From positions 1-20,429 of the forward strand of contig JAEDIE010000027.1 in the NCBI GenBank assembly GCA_016296775.1: a DNA stretch of 20,429 nt. Direction: 5' to 3'. The position numbers were made by a program, and so were the translations under genes. Under the pieces are notes generated by a model. That model was given only the letters and a program-made list of their open reading frames with translations, was not told the DNA's origin and did no database searches. Of this stretch, positions 14,473-20,429 are shown piece by piece. Numbering within the stretch: position 1 is the stretch's first letter; each line of letters starts with the position of its first letter. This DNA is from Bacilli bacterium. Lineage in GTDB: Bacteria; Bacillota_I; Bacilli_A; RFN20; CAG-826.

Positions 14473-14477
14473 ATTAA

Positions 14478-16886
14478 TTAAAATTTAATAGGTTCAAGGT
14501 GCCAAATATCTTCGTTATATTGCTCAATAGTTCTATCACTTGAGAAGTATCCGCTCTTAGCAATATTAACAACACTTGAAGCATACCATTTATCCTTATT
14601 TAAATAATACTCTTCAATCTTTTTACTAGCTTCTAAGTAACTATCAAAATCTTTAAGAATTAAGTATTCATCATTTCTATTCATGATTTCATCAAAGATT
14701 GATCTAAATCTATCATTTCTACCTTCACACCATGGACCATTAAATAATGAATCTAATATTCTTCTAACCTTTTGATTTGAATTATATTCATCCCATGGAG
14801 AATATCCATTTAACTTAATTCTTTCAACATCTTCAACATGATTTCCAAATATGAAAGAATTTTCATCACCAACAAGTTCATTGATTTCAACATTTGCTCC
14901 ATCTAATGTACCTAAAGTTAAAGCACCATTCATCATAAACTTCATATTTGAAGTTCCACTAGCTTCTTTTCCAGCTAATGAAATTTGTTCACTGATATCA
15001 GTTGCTGGAATAATCAATTCAGCTAATGATACACCATAATTTTCAATAAATACTACTTTCATATATTTACTAACTTCTGGATCATTATTAACTACATTAG
15101 CTACTGAAAGAATTAAAGTGATTATGTTTTTAGCAAATACATAACTTGGAGCAGCTTTAGCACCAAAGATGAATGTATGAGGATACATTGTAAACTTTGG
15201 ATTATTCTTAATTTCAAAGTAATAATGCATAATTCTAAAGACATTCATAAGTTGACGTTTATAAGCATGAAGTCTCTTAATTTGAGTATCAATAATTGAG
15301 TTAGTATCGATTGTAATACCATAATTCTTTTGAATATATGAAGCTAATCTAAGTTTATTTTCATGTTTAATTGTTTCTAAACGTAAATGAGTATCTTTAT
15401 CGTTTTCAAATTTCATGAAATCTTCTAACTTAGAAGGTTCTTTTTGCCATGTTTTACCAATTTTTTCTTCTAAAAGATTATTTAATCCTTCGTTACAATA
15501 CATTAACCATCTTCTATGAGTTACACCATTAGTTTTATTATTAAATTTTTCTTTAAAGTATTTATAGAAAGATTTAAAAGTAACTGTTTTTAAAATATCA
15601 GTATGGATTCTAGCAACACCATTAACTGAGAAACAGCAAATAATAGCTAAGTTTGTCATTCTAACCATGTTATCTTTAATAATTAACATGTTATCAAAAT
15701 CAACTTCATCAACTTTATTTTTTCTCATCCATTCAATAAATCTACGATTAATTTCTTCAATAATCATATAGCAACGAGGAATTAATCTTTGAATGTATTC
15801 ACATGGCCATTTTTCTAAAGCTTCTGGCATAACTGTATGATTTGTATAAGCAAATGATTTGGTAACAATTTCAAATGCATCATCCCAACCATAGTTATAA
15901 ACATCCATTAATAATCTCATCAATTCAGGAATAGCTAAAATTGGATGTGTATCGTTAAGTTGGAAAACATATTTATCAGCTAAATTATCTAAAGTCTTAT
16001 ATTTTCTTAAGTGTCCTCTAATAACAGATTGAAGACCAGCGGAAACAAAGAAATATTGTTGTCTTAATCTTAATAATTTACCATGTTCAGTTGTATCATC
16101 TGGATATAAACCGTGACTTAATTCTTGAAGTGTATCTAAATATTCATTAAATGATTGACCACTTTCCATATTTTCTTCACTTGGTTGAGCACTCCAAAGT
16201 CTTAAAGTGTTAGCAACACCATTATTGGCACCTAAAACATAAACATCATATGGACAAGCTTTTACAATTGTAGCGTTTACTGTTTTAATACCATATCCTC
16301 CAGTTGGTTTAAGATATGTTTCAGCATTTCCATAAAATCCAACATTACAGCTATGTTTTGGTTTTCTAATTTCCCAGACAAAGCCATTACTTAACCATTG
16401 ATCTGGAAGTTCAACTTGATTTTCATTTAAGATTTTTTGTTTGAAAAATCCATATTCATATCTAATACAGTTACCATTTCCAGGAAGACCTAAAGAAGCA
16501 ATTGAGTCAAGGAAACAAGCTGCAAGTCTACCTAAACCACCATTTCCTAAACCAGCATCATCTTCCATGTCTTCAAGTTCGCCAATATCGATATCAAGTT
16601 CAGCTAAACCTTCTTTACAAATATTAAAAATTCCAAGATTCATCATATTAGAAGTTAAAAGTCTTCCAATGAGGAATTCCATTGAGAAATAAACTAATTG
16701 TTTCTTTTCGTTGTTAAGAACATAATCTCTAGTATTTCTCCAGTTAGTACCGCTATAATCTCTAACAAGTTCACCTAAAATATCGTATTTTTCGTAAATA
16801 TGGGCATCGCTTGGTGATTTGCCATATTTACTAGTAAGTCTTTCGACATACATTTTTTTAAATTCTTCTTTATTATTGAATAACAT
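14478..16886 (-). CDS. glgP: Glycogen/starch phosphorylase
   Basis: 802 residues, the family's usual length. It releases glucose-1-phosphate from the non-reducing ends of alpha-1,4-glucan, using pyridoxal phosphate. Seen: VYFSMEFLIGR near 65, EDDAGLGNGGLGRLAACFLDS near 107-127, the substrate-binding block QLNDTHPILAIPELMRLL, NGVTHRRWL, and the PLP site KEASGTSNMKFMMNG, in which K649 should form the Schiff base. It lies 14 nt downstream of glgB with SD AGGAGA, so branching and phosphorolysis are co-expressed. glgC, glgA and malQ are not in the window. Whether the substrate is stored glycogen or imported maltodextrin cannot be decided from sequence. Confidence 0.96.
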   Translation of the reverse strand: MLFNNKEEFKKMYVERLTSKYGKSPSDAHIYEKYDILGELVRDYSGTNWRNTRDYVLNNEKKQLVYFSMEFLIGRLLTSNMMNLGIFNICKEGLAELDIDIGELEDMEDDAGLGNGGLGRLAACFLDSIASLGLPGNGNCIRYEYGFFKQKILNENQVELPDQWLSNGFVWEIRKPKHSCNVGFYGNAETYLKPTGGYGIKTVNATIVKACPYDVYVLGANNGVANTLRLWSAQPSEENMESGQSFNEYLDTLQELSHGLYPDDTTEHGKLLRLRQQYFFVSAGLQSVIRGHLRKYKTLDNLADKYVFQLNDTHPILAIPELMRLLMDVYNYGWDDAFEIVTKSFAYTNHTVMPEALEKWPCEYIQRLIPRCYMIIEEINRRFIEWMRKNKVDEVDFDNMLIIKDNMVRMTNLAIICCFSVNGVARIHTDILKTVTFKSFYKYFKEKFNNKTNGVTHRRWLMYCNEGLNNLLEEKIGKTWQKEPSKLEDFMKFENDKDTHLRLETIKHENKLRLASYIQKNYGITIDTNSIIDTQIKRLHAYKRQLMNVFRIMHYYFEIKNNPKFTMYPHTFIFGAKAAPSYVFAKNIITLILSVANVVNNDPEVSKYMKVVFIENYGVSLAELIIPATDISEQISLAGKEASGTSNMKFMMNGALTLGTLDGANVEINELVGDENSFIFGNHVEDVERIKLNGYSPWDEYNSNQKVRRILDSLFNGPWCEGRNDRFRSIFDEIMNRNDEYLILKDFDSYLEASKKIEEYYLNKDKWYASSVVNIAKSGYFSSDRTIEQYNEDIWHLEPIKF

Positions 16887-16900
16887 AACTATTTCTCCTA

Positions 16901-18802
16901 TTAATTTTTAACGTATTTGAAGAAACAAGCACCAAAACCAGCTAATTTAATTGTTAATTTGTGAGGTTTATTGTATGGTCCAAACTCTGTAGAAGTAAGT
17001 TTTAAACCATTATAAGCATTGCTTCCTCCATAAACATCTTTATCAGAATTAAATATTTCTTCGTAAGTTCCACTTCTAGTTAATCCTATATCATAATATT
17101 CATAGTATTTTGGGGTCATATTGAATACACAAACGATATGAGAATCACCAACTCTTCTTTCAAAGGCAAATACACTATCATTTGAATTATCAACCATCAA
17201 CCAATCGAAGTGAACTTGATTGTATTCTTCAACATGAAGAGCATCTTCATGAGCATAAATTAAGTTTAAATCTCTTATTAATCTTGTAATTGAATCATGT
17301 TTAGGGAAACGCTTTAATTCCCAAGGAAGAGATTTATTTTCATTCCATTCATCCCATGAAGCAAGTTCATTACCCATAAAAGATAACTTTTTACCAGGAT
17401 GAGCAAATTGATAAGCATATAAATTTCTAACAAGAGCAAATTTTTGATCATAATCGCCCCACATCTTATTTAATATAGTACCTTTACCATGAACTACTTC
17501 ATCATGGCTTAAAGGTAACATGAAGTTTTCACTAAAGAAATAAGCCATAGAGAATGTAATTTTATTATGATCATACTTCTTGTAAATTGGATCTAAACCA
17601 TAATATTTTAAGGTATCATTCATCCAACCTAAGTCCCACTTATAATCAAATCCTAAACCGTTCCATTCAGTAGGTTTAGTAACTTTTGAAAAATCAGTAG
17701 AATCCTCGGCAATCATCATAACATCATTATGAGCTAAATGAATTTTACCATTTAATCTCTTAATAAATTCGGTAGCACCGACATTTTCACCATTATTTTT
17801 ATTGCCTTCCCAATAAACAACATTACTAATAGCGTCACATCTAATACCATCAAAATGGAAATAGGTAATAAAATAATTCATAGCTGACATTAAGAAGCTT
17901 CTAACTGGATCTTTTCCTAAATCAAAATTTAAACTTCCCCATGAATTATACATATGAGTATCGCTATATTCATATAAACATGTTCCATCAAACTTAGCTA
18001 AAGCCCATGGGTCATTTGCAAAATGAACAGGAGCAAAATCTAATATAACTCCAATTCCTGCTTGATGCATCCTATCGATAAACGACATAAGTTGCATTGG
18101 ATTTCCATAACGTGAGTCAACACTATAAAATCCTGTAGCTTGATATCCCCAACTACCATCAAAAGGATATTGGCAAATAGGCATAATTTCAACGTGGGTA
18201 TATCCAAGTTCTTTTACGTAAGGAATTAAGTAATCTGCAATTTCTTCATAACTTAAGTTTCTTCCATCAACCTTTCCTTTCCAAGAACCTAAATGGATCT
18301 CATAAATACTTAAAGGACGATCAAAATTTCTGTTTCTAGTATCTAAGAAAGGTTTATCATGCCAAATAAATCCTTCAATATTAAATAATCTTGAACAAGT
18401 ACCAGGACGATATTCACTATAAAAAGCGTAAGGATCTGCTTTATCTACATAACATCCATTAGCATTTTTAAAATGATATTTATAAAATTGGTAATTGTGT
18501 AAATTTTCAATAAAAATTTCATAAACTCCACAATCATCAACCTTTGTCATTTTGTGGATAGTAGGATTCCAATCATTAAATTCACCAATAACACTAACAT
18601 CACTAGCCATAGGAGCGTAAAGTCTAAAAACTACACCACTAACCTCTACTTTTCCAAGCGCTTTTTTAGTTTTGGTTGAATCTTTCTTTAAAGGGACGTC
18701 AATTTCTCTTTCAACAATTCTTTTTTCGAAATGAGCACCAAAATATTTGTAAGCTTCAATAGTTTGACCCATTAAGAAATCGTATAATATACCAAATGCC
18801 AT
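16901..18802 (-). CDS. glgB: 1,4-alpha-glucan branching enzyme (GH13)
   Basis: 633 residues. It cuts an alpha-1,4 chain and re-attaches it through an alpha-1,6 bond, forming glycogen branches. An N-terminal CBM48 domain (about 45-140: VVFRLYAPMASDVSVIGEFN) precedes the GH13 barrel. Catalytic residues: nucleophile D323 in DGIRCDAISN, acid/base E366 in MMIAEDSTDF, and D434 in LPLSHDEVVHGKG, the last motif being specific to branching enzymes. A C-terminal beta domain follows from about 530. Cys replaces the usual Val/Met before the nucleophile (IRCD), probably harmless. SD AAGAGGT lies 7 nt before ATG. First gene of glgB-glgP. Confidence 0.96.
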   Translation of the reverse strand: MAFGILYDFLMGQTIEAYKYFGAHFEKRIVEREIDVPLKKDSTKTKKALGKVEVSGVVFRLYAPMASDVSVIGEFNDWNPTIHKMTKVDDCGVYEIFIENLHNYQFYKYHFKNANGCYVDKADPYAFYSEYRPGTCSRLFNIEGFIWHDKPFLDTRNRNFDRPLSIYEIHLGSWKGKVDGRNLSYEEIADYLIPYVKELGYTHVEIMPICQYPFDGSWGYQATGFYSVDSRYGNPMQLMSFIDRMHQAGIGVILDFAPVHFANDPWALAKFDGTCLYEYSDTHMYNSWGSLNFDLGKDPVRSFLMSAMNYFITYFHFDGIRCDAISNVVYWEGNKNNGENVGATEFIKRLNGKIHLAHNDVMMIAEDSTDFSKVTKPTEWNGLGFDYKWDLGWMNDTLKYYGLDPIYKKYDHNKITFSMAYFFSENFMLPLSHDEVVHGKGTILNKMWGDYDQKFALVRNLYAYQFAHPGKKLSFMGNELASWDEWNENKSLPWELKRFPKHDSITRLIRDLNLIYAHEDALHVEEYNQVHFDWLMVDNSNDSVFAFERRVGDSHIVCVFNMTPKYYEYYDIGLTRSGTYEEIFNSDKDVYGGSNAYNGLKLTSTEFGPYNKPHKLTIKLAGFGACFFKYVKN

Positions 18803-18825
18803 AAAATACCTCTTTAATTATTAAT

Positions 18826-18885
18826 ATTATACTAGAAAAATAAATATAAATTAATAAAAATAGTAATTTTACATTAATTTTTCAA
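18826..18885 (-). promoter_or_regulatory. Candidate glgB promoters
   Basis: Proximal: consensus TATAAT (18831-18826) with a poor -35 (TTAATT at 17 nt). Distal: TTGAAA (18885-18880), 17-nt spacer, TATTTT (18862-18857). The distal spacer carries a half-site (TTAATGTAAA) also found in the dyad upstream. Which promoter is used cannot be settled from sequence. Confidence 0.4.
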
Positions 18886-18899
18886 TAATTAAAAAATTG

Positions 18900-19021
18900 T
18901 TTTCATAAATATATAAAATAATGTCGATATTATCGATGAAATATTTTTCATTTATATTTACATTTAATGTAAATTAATTAGATATTTATGAAAATTTTTA
19001 TATATAAATTCAAATGAAAAA
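18900..19021. repeat. Cluster of inverted repeats upstream of glgB
   Basis: Several dyads are packed here. TTTTCATAAATAT (18900-18912) pairs perfectly with 18982-18994. TCGAT-ATT-ATCGA is at 18924-18936. ATGAAA-TATT-TTTCAT is at 18936-18951. ATTTACATT-T-AATGTAAAT, a 9-1-9 dyad, is at 18956-18974. TTTTTCATTT (18944-18953) pairs with 19012-19021. No gene is present. The 9-1-9 dyad looks like a repressor operator. The long arms overlap one another in space, so not all could form in one RNA fold. Confidence 0.5.
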
Positions 19022-19037
19022 AGGCACGTATGTGCCT
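19022..19037 (-). terminator. Terminator of pduL-TSCPD unit
   Basis: 6-bp stem AGGCAC / GTGCCT with a 4-nt loop, overlapping the TSCPD stop codon (TAG). The minus strand then reads TTTTTTCATTT. Confidence 0.8.
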
Positions 19038-19290
19038 ATTTTGTTTCTTTTAATGCTTTAGCAATTTGATCAGGACAAGATGTAGTTTTAAAGCCACATT
19101 TTATATTCTCTAATTTAGAAATTATTTCATCAATATCCATATTGGTAATTAAAGATTTAATACCCTTTAAGTTTCCATTACATCCACCAATTATTTCAAT
19201 ATCAACTAACTTGTTGGTTTCAGTATCTATTTTATAATTGATTTGTCTGCTGCATGTGCCTTTACAATAATATGTATATTCTTTAATCAT
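19036..19290 (-). CDS. Small TSCPD-domain protein (TIGR03905-like)
   Basis: 84 residues forming a single TSCPD domain. The family's name motif is present as TTSCPDQIAKAL (70-81); other conserved parts are the YYCKGTCSRQI segment (7-17) and EIIGGCNGNLKGI (32-44). Cysteines 9, 13, 36, 65 and 72 suggest metal or cluster binding or redox chemistry. The same domain forms the tail of B12-dependent (class II) ribonucleotide reductases, but stand-alone members have no assigned function, and no reductase gene is nearby. Its ATG overlaps the pduL stop in TAATG, so the two are translationally coupled, with GGAG about 13 nt upstream. Any link to PduL chemistry is inference from this coupling. Confidence 0.85.
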   Translation of the reverse strand: MIKEYTYYCKGTCSRQINYKIDTETNKLVDIEIIGGCNGNLKGIKSLITNMDIDEIISKLENIKCGFKTTSCPDQIAKALKETK

Positions 19291-19865
19291 TATTTAATGA
19301 TTTCTCCATATACATCTTTAAAAGCACAAGCTGCATTAGCTTCATCGGTATCAATATGCATTGCAAGAGCATATTTTGGACTAACTCTTACAACAGTATC
19401 ACCAAAAATAGTTTCTCTATCATTGGTTTTAAGTAAAACTCTAACAATTTCACCATTTGTTACATTAAAATGCTTTGCATCTTCAGGTGTCATATGGATA
19501 TGTCTTTTAGCAACTATTAATCCTTCTTCTAATTCTAATGTTTTACCATTTGTAGGATTAATAATTTTAATAGGAGCACTTCCTTTAATATCACCAGATT
19601 CTCTAATAGGAGCACTAACTCCTAATGTTCTAGCATCGGTTAAACTAACTTCAACTTGACAATGATCTCTTACTGGTCCAAGAACACTTACTCCACAAAT
19701 AGTTTTCTTAGGTCCAATAATATCTAATTTTGTATTACTTGCAAATTGTCCAGGTTGACTTAACATCTTTTTAACTTCTAAAGTTTCAATTCCTAAAGTA
19801 TTTAAAGCTTCTTGAGTTAAATGAATATGTCTAGCACTTGTTTCTACTAATATTTTATTTTCCAT
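19290..19865 (-). CDS. pduL: PduL-type phosphotransacylase
   Basis: 191 residues. PduL interconverts acyl-CoA plus phosphate with acyl-phosphate plus CoA, using two metal ions, and is unrelated in fold to Pta. The duplicated metal-binding motifs are seen as ARHIHLT (H13, H15) and KRHIHMT (H122, H124), with H170 in MHIDTDEAN. R66 in VLGPVRDH corresponds to the catalytic arginine. The protein begins directly at the catalytic domain, lacking the N-terminal encapsulation peptide of microcompartment versions, and no shell-protein genes are nearby. It therefore probably serves as the cell's acetate-forming phosphotransacetylase. SD GGAGG lies 10 nt before ATG. Confidence 0.93.
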   Translation of the reverse strand: MENKILVETSARHIHLTQEALNTLGIETLEVKKMLSQPGQFASNTKLDIIGPKKTICGVSVLGPVRDHCQVEVSLTDARTLGVSAPIRESGDIKGSAPIKIINPTNGKTLELEEGLIVAKRHIHMTPEDAKHFNVTNGEIVRVLLKTNDRETIFGDTVVRVSPKYALAMHIDTDEANAACAFKDVYGEIIK

Positions 19866-19890
19866 TGAATAAATTCCTCCAACGCTATTT

Positions 19891-19920
19891 ATAATATCAT
19901 ATTAAATGGTAAACTTACAA
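19891..19920 (-). promoter_or_regulatory. Promoter of pduL
   Basis: TTGTAA (19920-19915), 18-nt spacer, TGA-TATTAT extended -10 (19896-19891). Predicted start is near 19884, leaving a short leader that contains the SD. Confidence 0.5.
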
Positions 19921-19966
19921 AAAAACTCTTTATTTTTCCTAATATTTTTGGTAAAGTTATATCACT

Positions 19967-20051
19967 GCGAGAATGGCGGAACTGGTAGACGCGCACGTTT
20001 AAGGGGCGTGTGGGGAGACTCGTACGGGTTCGATTCCCGTTTCTCGCACCA
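19967..20051 (+). tRNA. tRNA-Leu (anticodon AAG), CCA encoded
   Basis: 85 nt. Acceptor GCGAGAA / TTCTCGC, D stem GCG / CGC, anticodon stem CACGT / GCGTG with loop TTAAGGG, a 13-nt class II variable arm, T stem ACGGG / CCCGT with loop TTCGATT, discriminator A, and genomic CCA. Anticodon AAG at 20001-20003 reads CUU. The long variable arm and A73 fit leucine. The innermost anticodon-stem pair is U-G. A34 would need deamination to inosine to read CUC or CUA. Confidence 0.95.
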
Positions 20052-20063
20052 TATTGAAAGCAT

Positions 20064-20104
20064 AGGTTTGAAACTAAGAAATAAAGGGTTCAAGCCTTTT
20101 TTTT
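20064..20104 (+). terminator. Terminator of tRNA-Leu
   Basis: 9-bp stem AGGTTTGAA (20064-20072) / TTCAAGCCT (20089-20097) with one G-U pair, running into eight T (20097-20104). A shorter alternative, AAAGG / CCTTT (20083-20099), uses the same 3' arm. Confidence 0.7.
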
Positions 20105-20429
20105 GTTGGTTTATATATTTTTTTATTCCTCTTCGTTTTGTAATAAAATAAAGAAAAATATTTTCCAAAAAAATAATATTGTCTCAACTAATTTAGGTTA
20201 ATGATCTTAAAATAAATCTGCTCTTACATATATTTTTAATTGTGTTTCTATTTGTAAATATCTAGGTACTTTAAAAACGCCAAACTGAAAATGTCTTATT
20301 AATCTTATTAATATCTTTTAGATAAAATTTGTTATCAATAAATTTACTATACAAAAACCCGATATTAAAAAAATAGAAAAAATATTATTTTTTAATACTA
20401 AAAATTATTTTTTTAAATTTTTATCTTTG
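20105..20429. other. AT-rich tail without intact gene; possible decayed ORF
   Basis: No full gene, tRNA or clear promoter is visible. On the minus strand two adjacent short frames read like protein: one ending at 20271 (FLYSKFIDNKFYLKDINKI, stop after SVWRF) and one ending at 20207 (VPRYLQIETQLKIYVRADLF, then stop). A single-base frameshift near 20271-20280 would join them. This could be the wreck of a gene, or chance in AT-rich DNA. Confidence 0.2.

Noticed and set aside
18937..18950. CcpA cre site upstream of glgB
   Set aside because: The outer TGAAA/TTTCA match, but the conserved central CG is absent, so I list it only as part of the dyad cluster.
19290..19865. Bacterial microcompartment locus
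   Set aside because: PduL lacks an encapsulation peptide and there are no shell proteins nearby.
19906..20168. Open frames on both strands across the tRNA
   Set aside because: They are translations of tRNA-Leu and its terminator, with no SD or recognisable protein.

Overview
The window comes from a strongly AT-rich, low-GC Gram-positive bacterium of the Bacilli/Mollicutes-related kind. The evidence is the Bacillus-type rimP-nusA-ylxR-infB-rbfA cluster, AGGAGG-type ribosome binding sites inside operons, pervasive TTA/AAA/GAA codon use, and a TGA codon ending the VTC gene at 2315, which argues against the mycoplasma code in which UGA is Trp. An uncultured anaerobic gut member of Bacilli (RF39- or Erysipelotrichia-like) is my best guess, and it is inference.

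Layout. All genes except rarA and a tRNA are on the minus strand, so transcription mostly runs right to left. At the left edge, 1-3492 holds a two-CBS-domain protein, a VTC-type polyphosphate polymerase-like protein, its usual DUF4956 membrane partner, an ECF-like sigma factor, and an RsgI-like membrane anti-sigma factor cut by the window edge. 3523-6824 is fmt followed, with stop/start overlap, by a nuclease-helicase fusion of the XPD/DinG class. rarA (plus) and the pyrimidine-nucleoside phosphorylase gene (minus) converge with a 4-nt gap, and each appears to use a terminator lying inside the other's coding sequence. 9631-14390 is the rimP-nusA-ylxR-infB-rbfA operon, lacking ylxQ, with a weak attenuator-like hairpin in its leader. 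14443-18885 is glgB-glgP (glycogen branching and phosphorolysis) with an inverted-repeat-rich upstream region. 19022-19920 is pduL plus a TSCPD-domain gene. A tRNA-Leu(AAG) with its terminator follows on the plus strand, and the last 325 bases show no intact gene.

How the genes work together. Fmt, IF2, RimP, RbfA, YlxR, NusA and the tRNA belong to gene expression and ribosome assembly. RarA and the helicase handle DNA. GlgB/GlgP, the nucleoside phosphorylase and PduL feed sugar phosphates and acetyl-CoA into fermentation. The VTC/DUF4956/sigma/anti-sigma group looks like an envelope- or polyphosphate-related module with transmembrane signalling.

Most notable: six transcript-initiating genes (sigma factor, VTC, CBS, fmt, rarA, pdp) lack a Shine-Dalgarno sequence and carry a -10-like hexamer ending 6 (once 7) nt before the ATG, which predicts leaderless mRNAs. 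The operon-internal genes and the rimP, glgB and pduL transcripts have SD sequences instead. Nothing here resembles a CRISPR array, insertion sequence or prophage.
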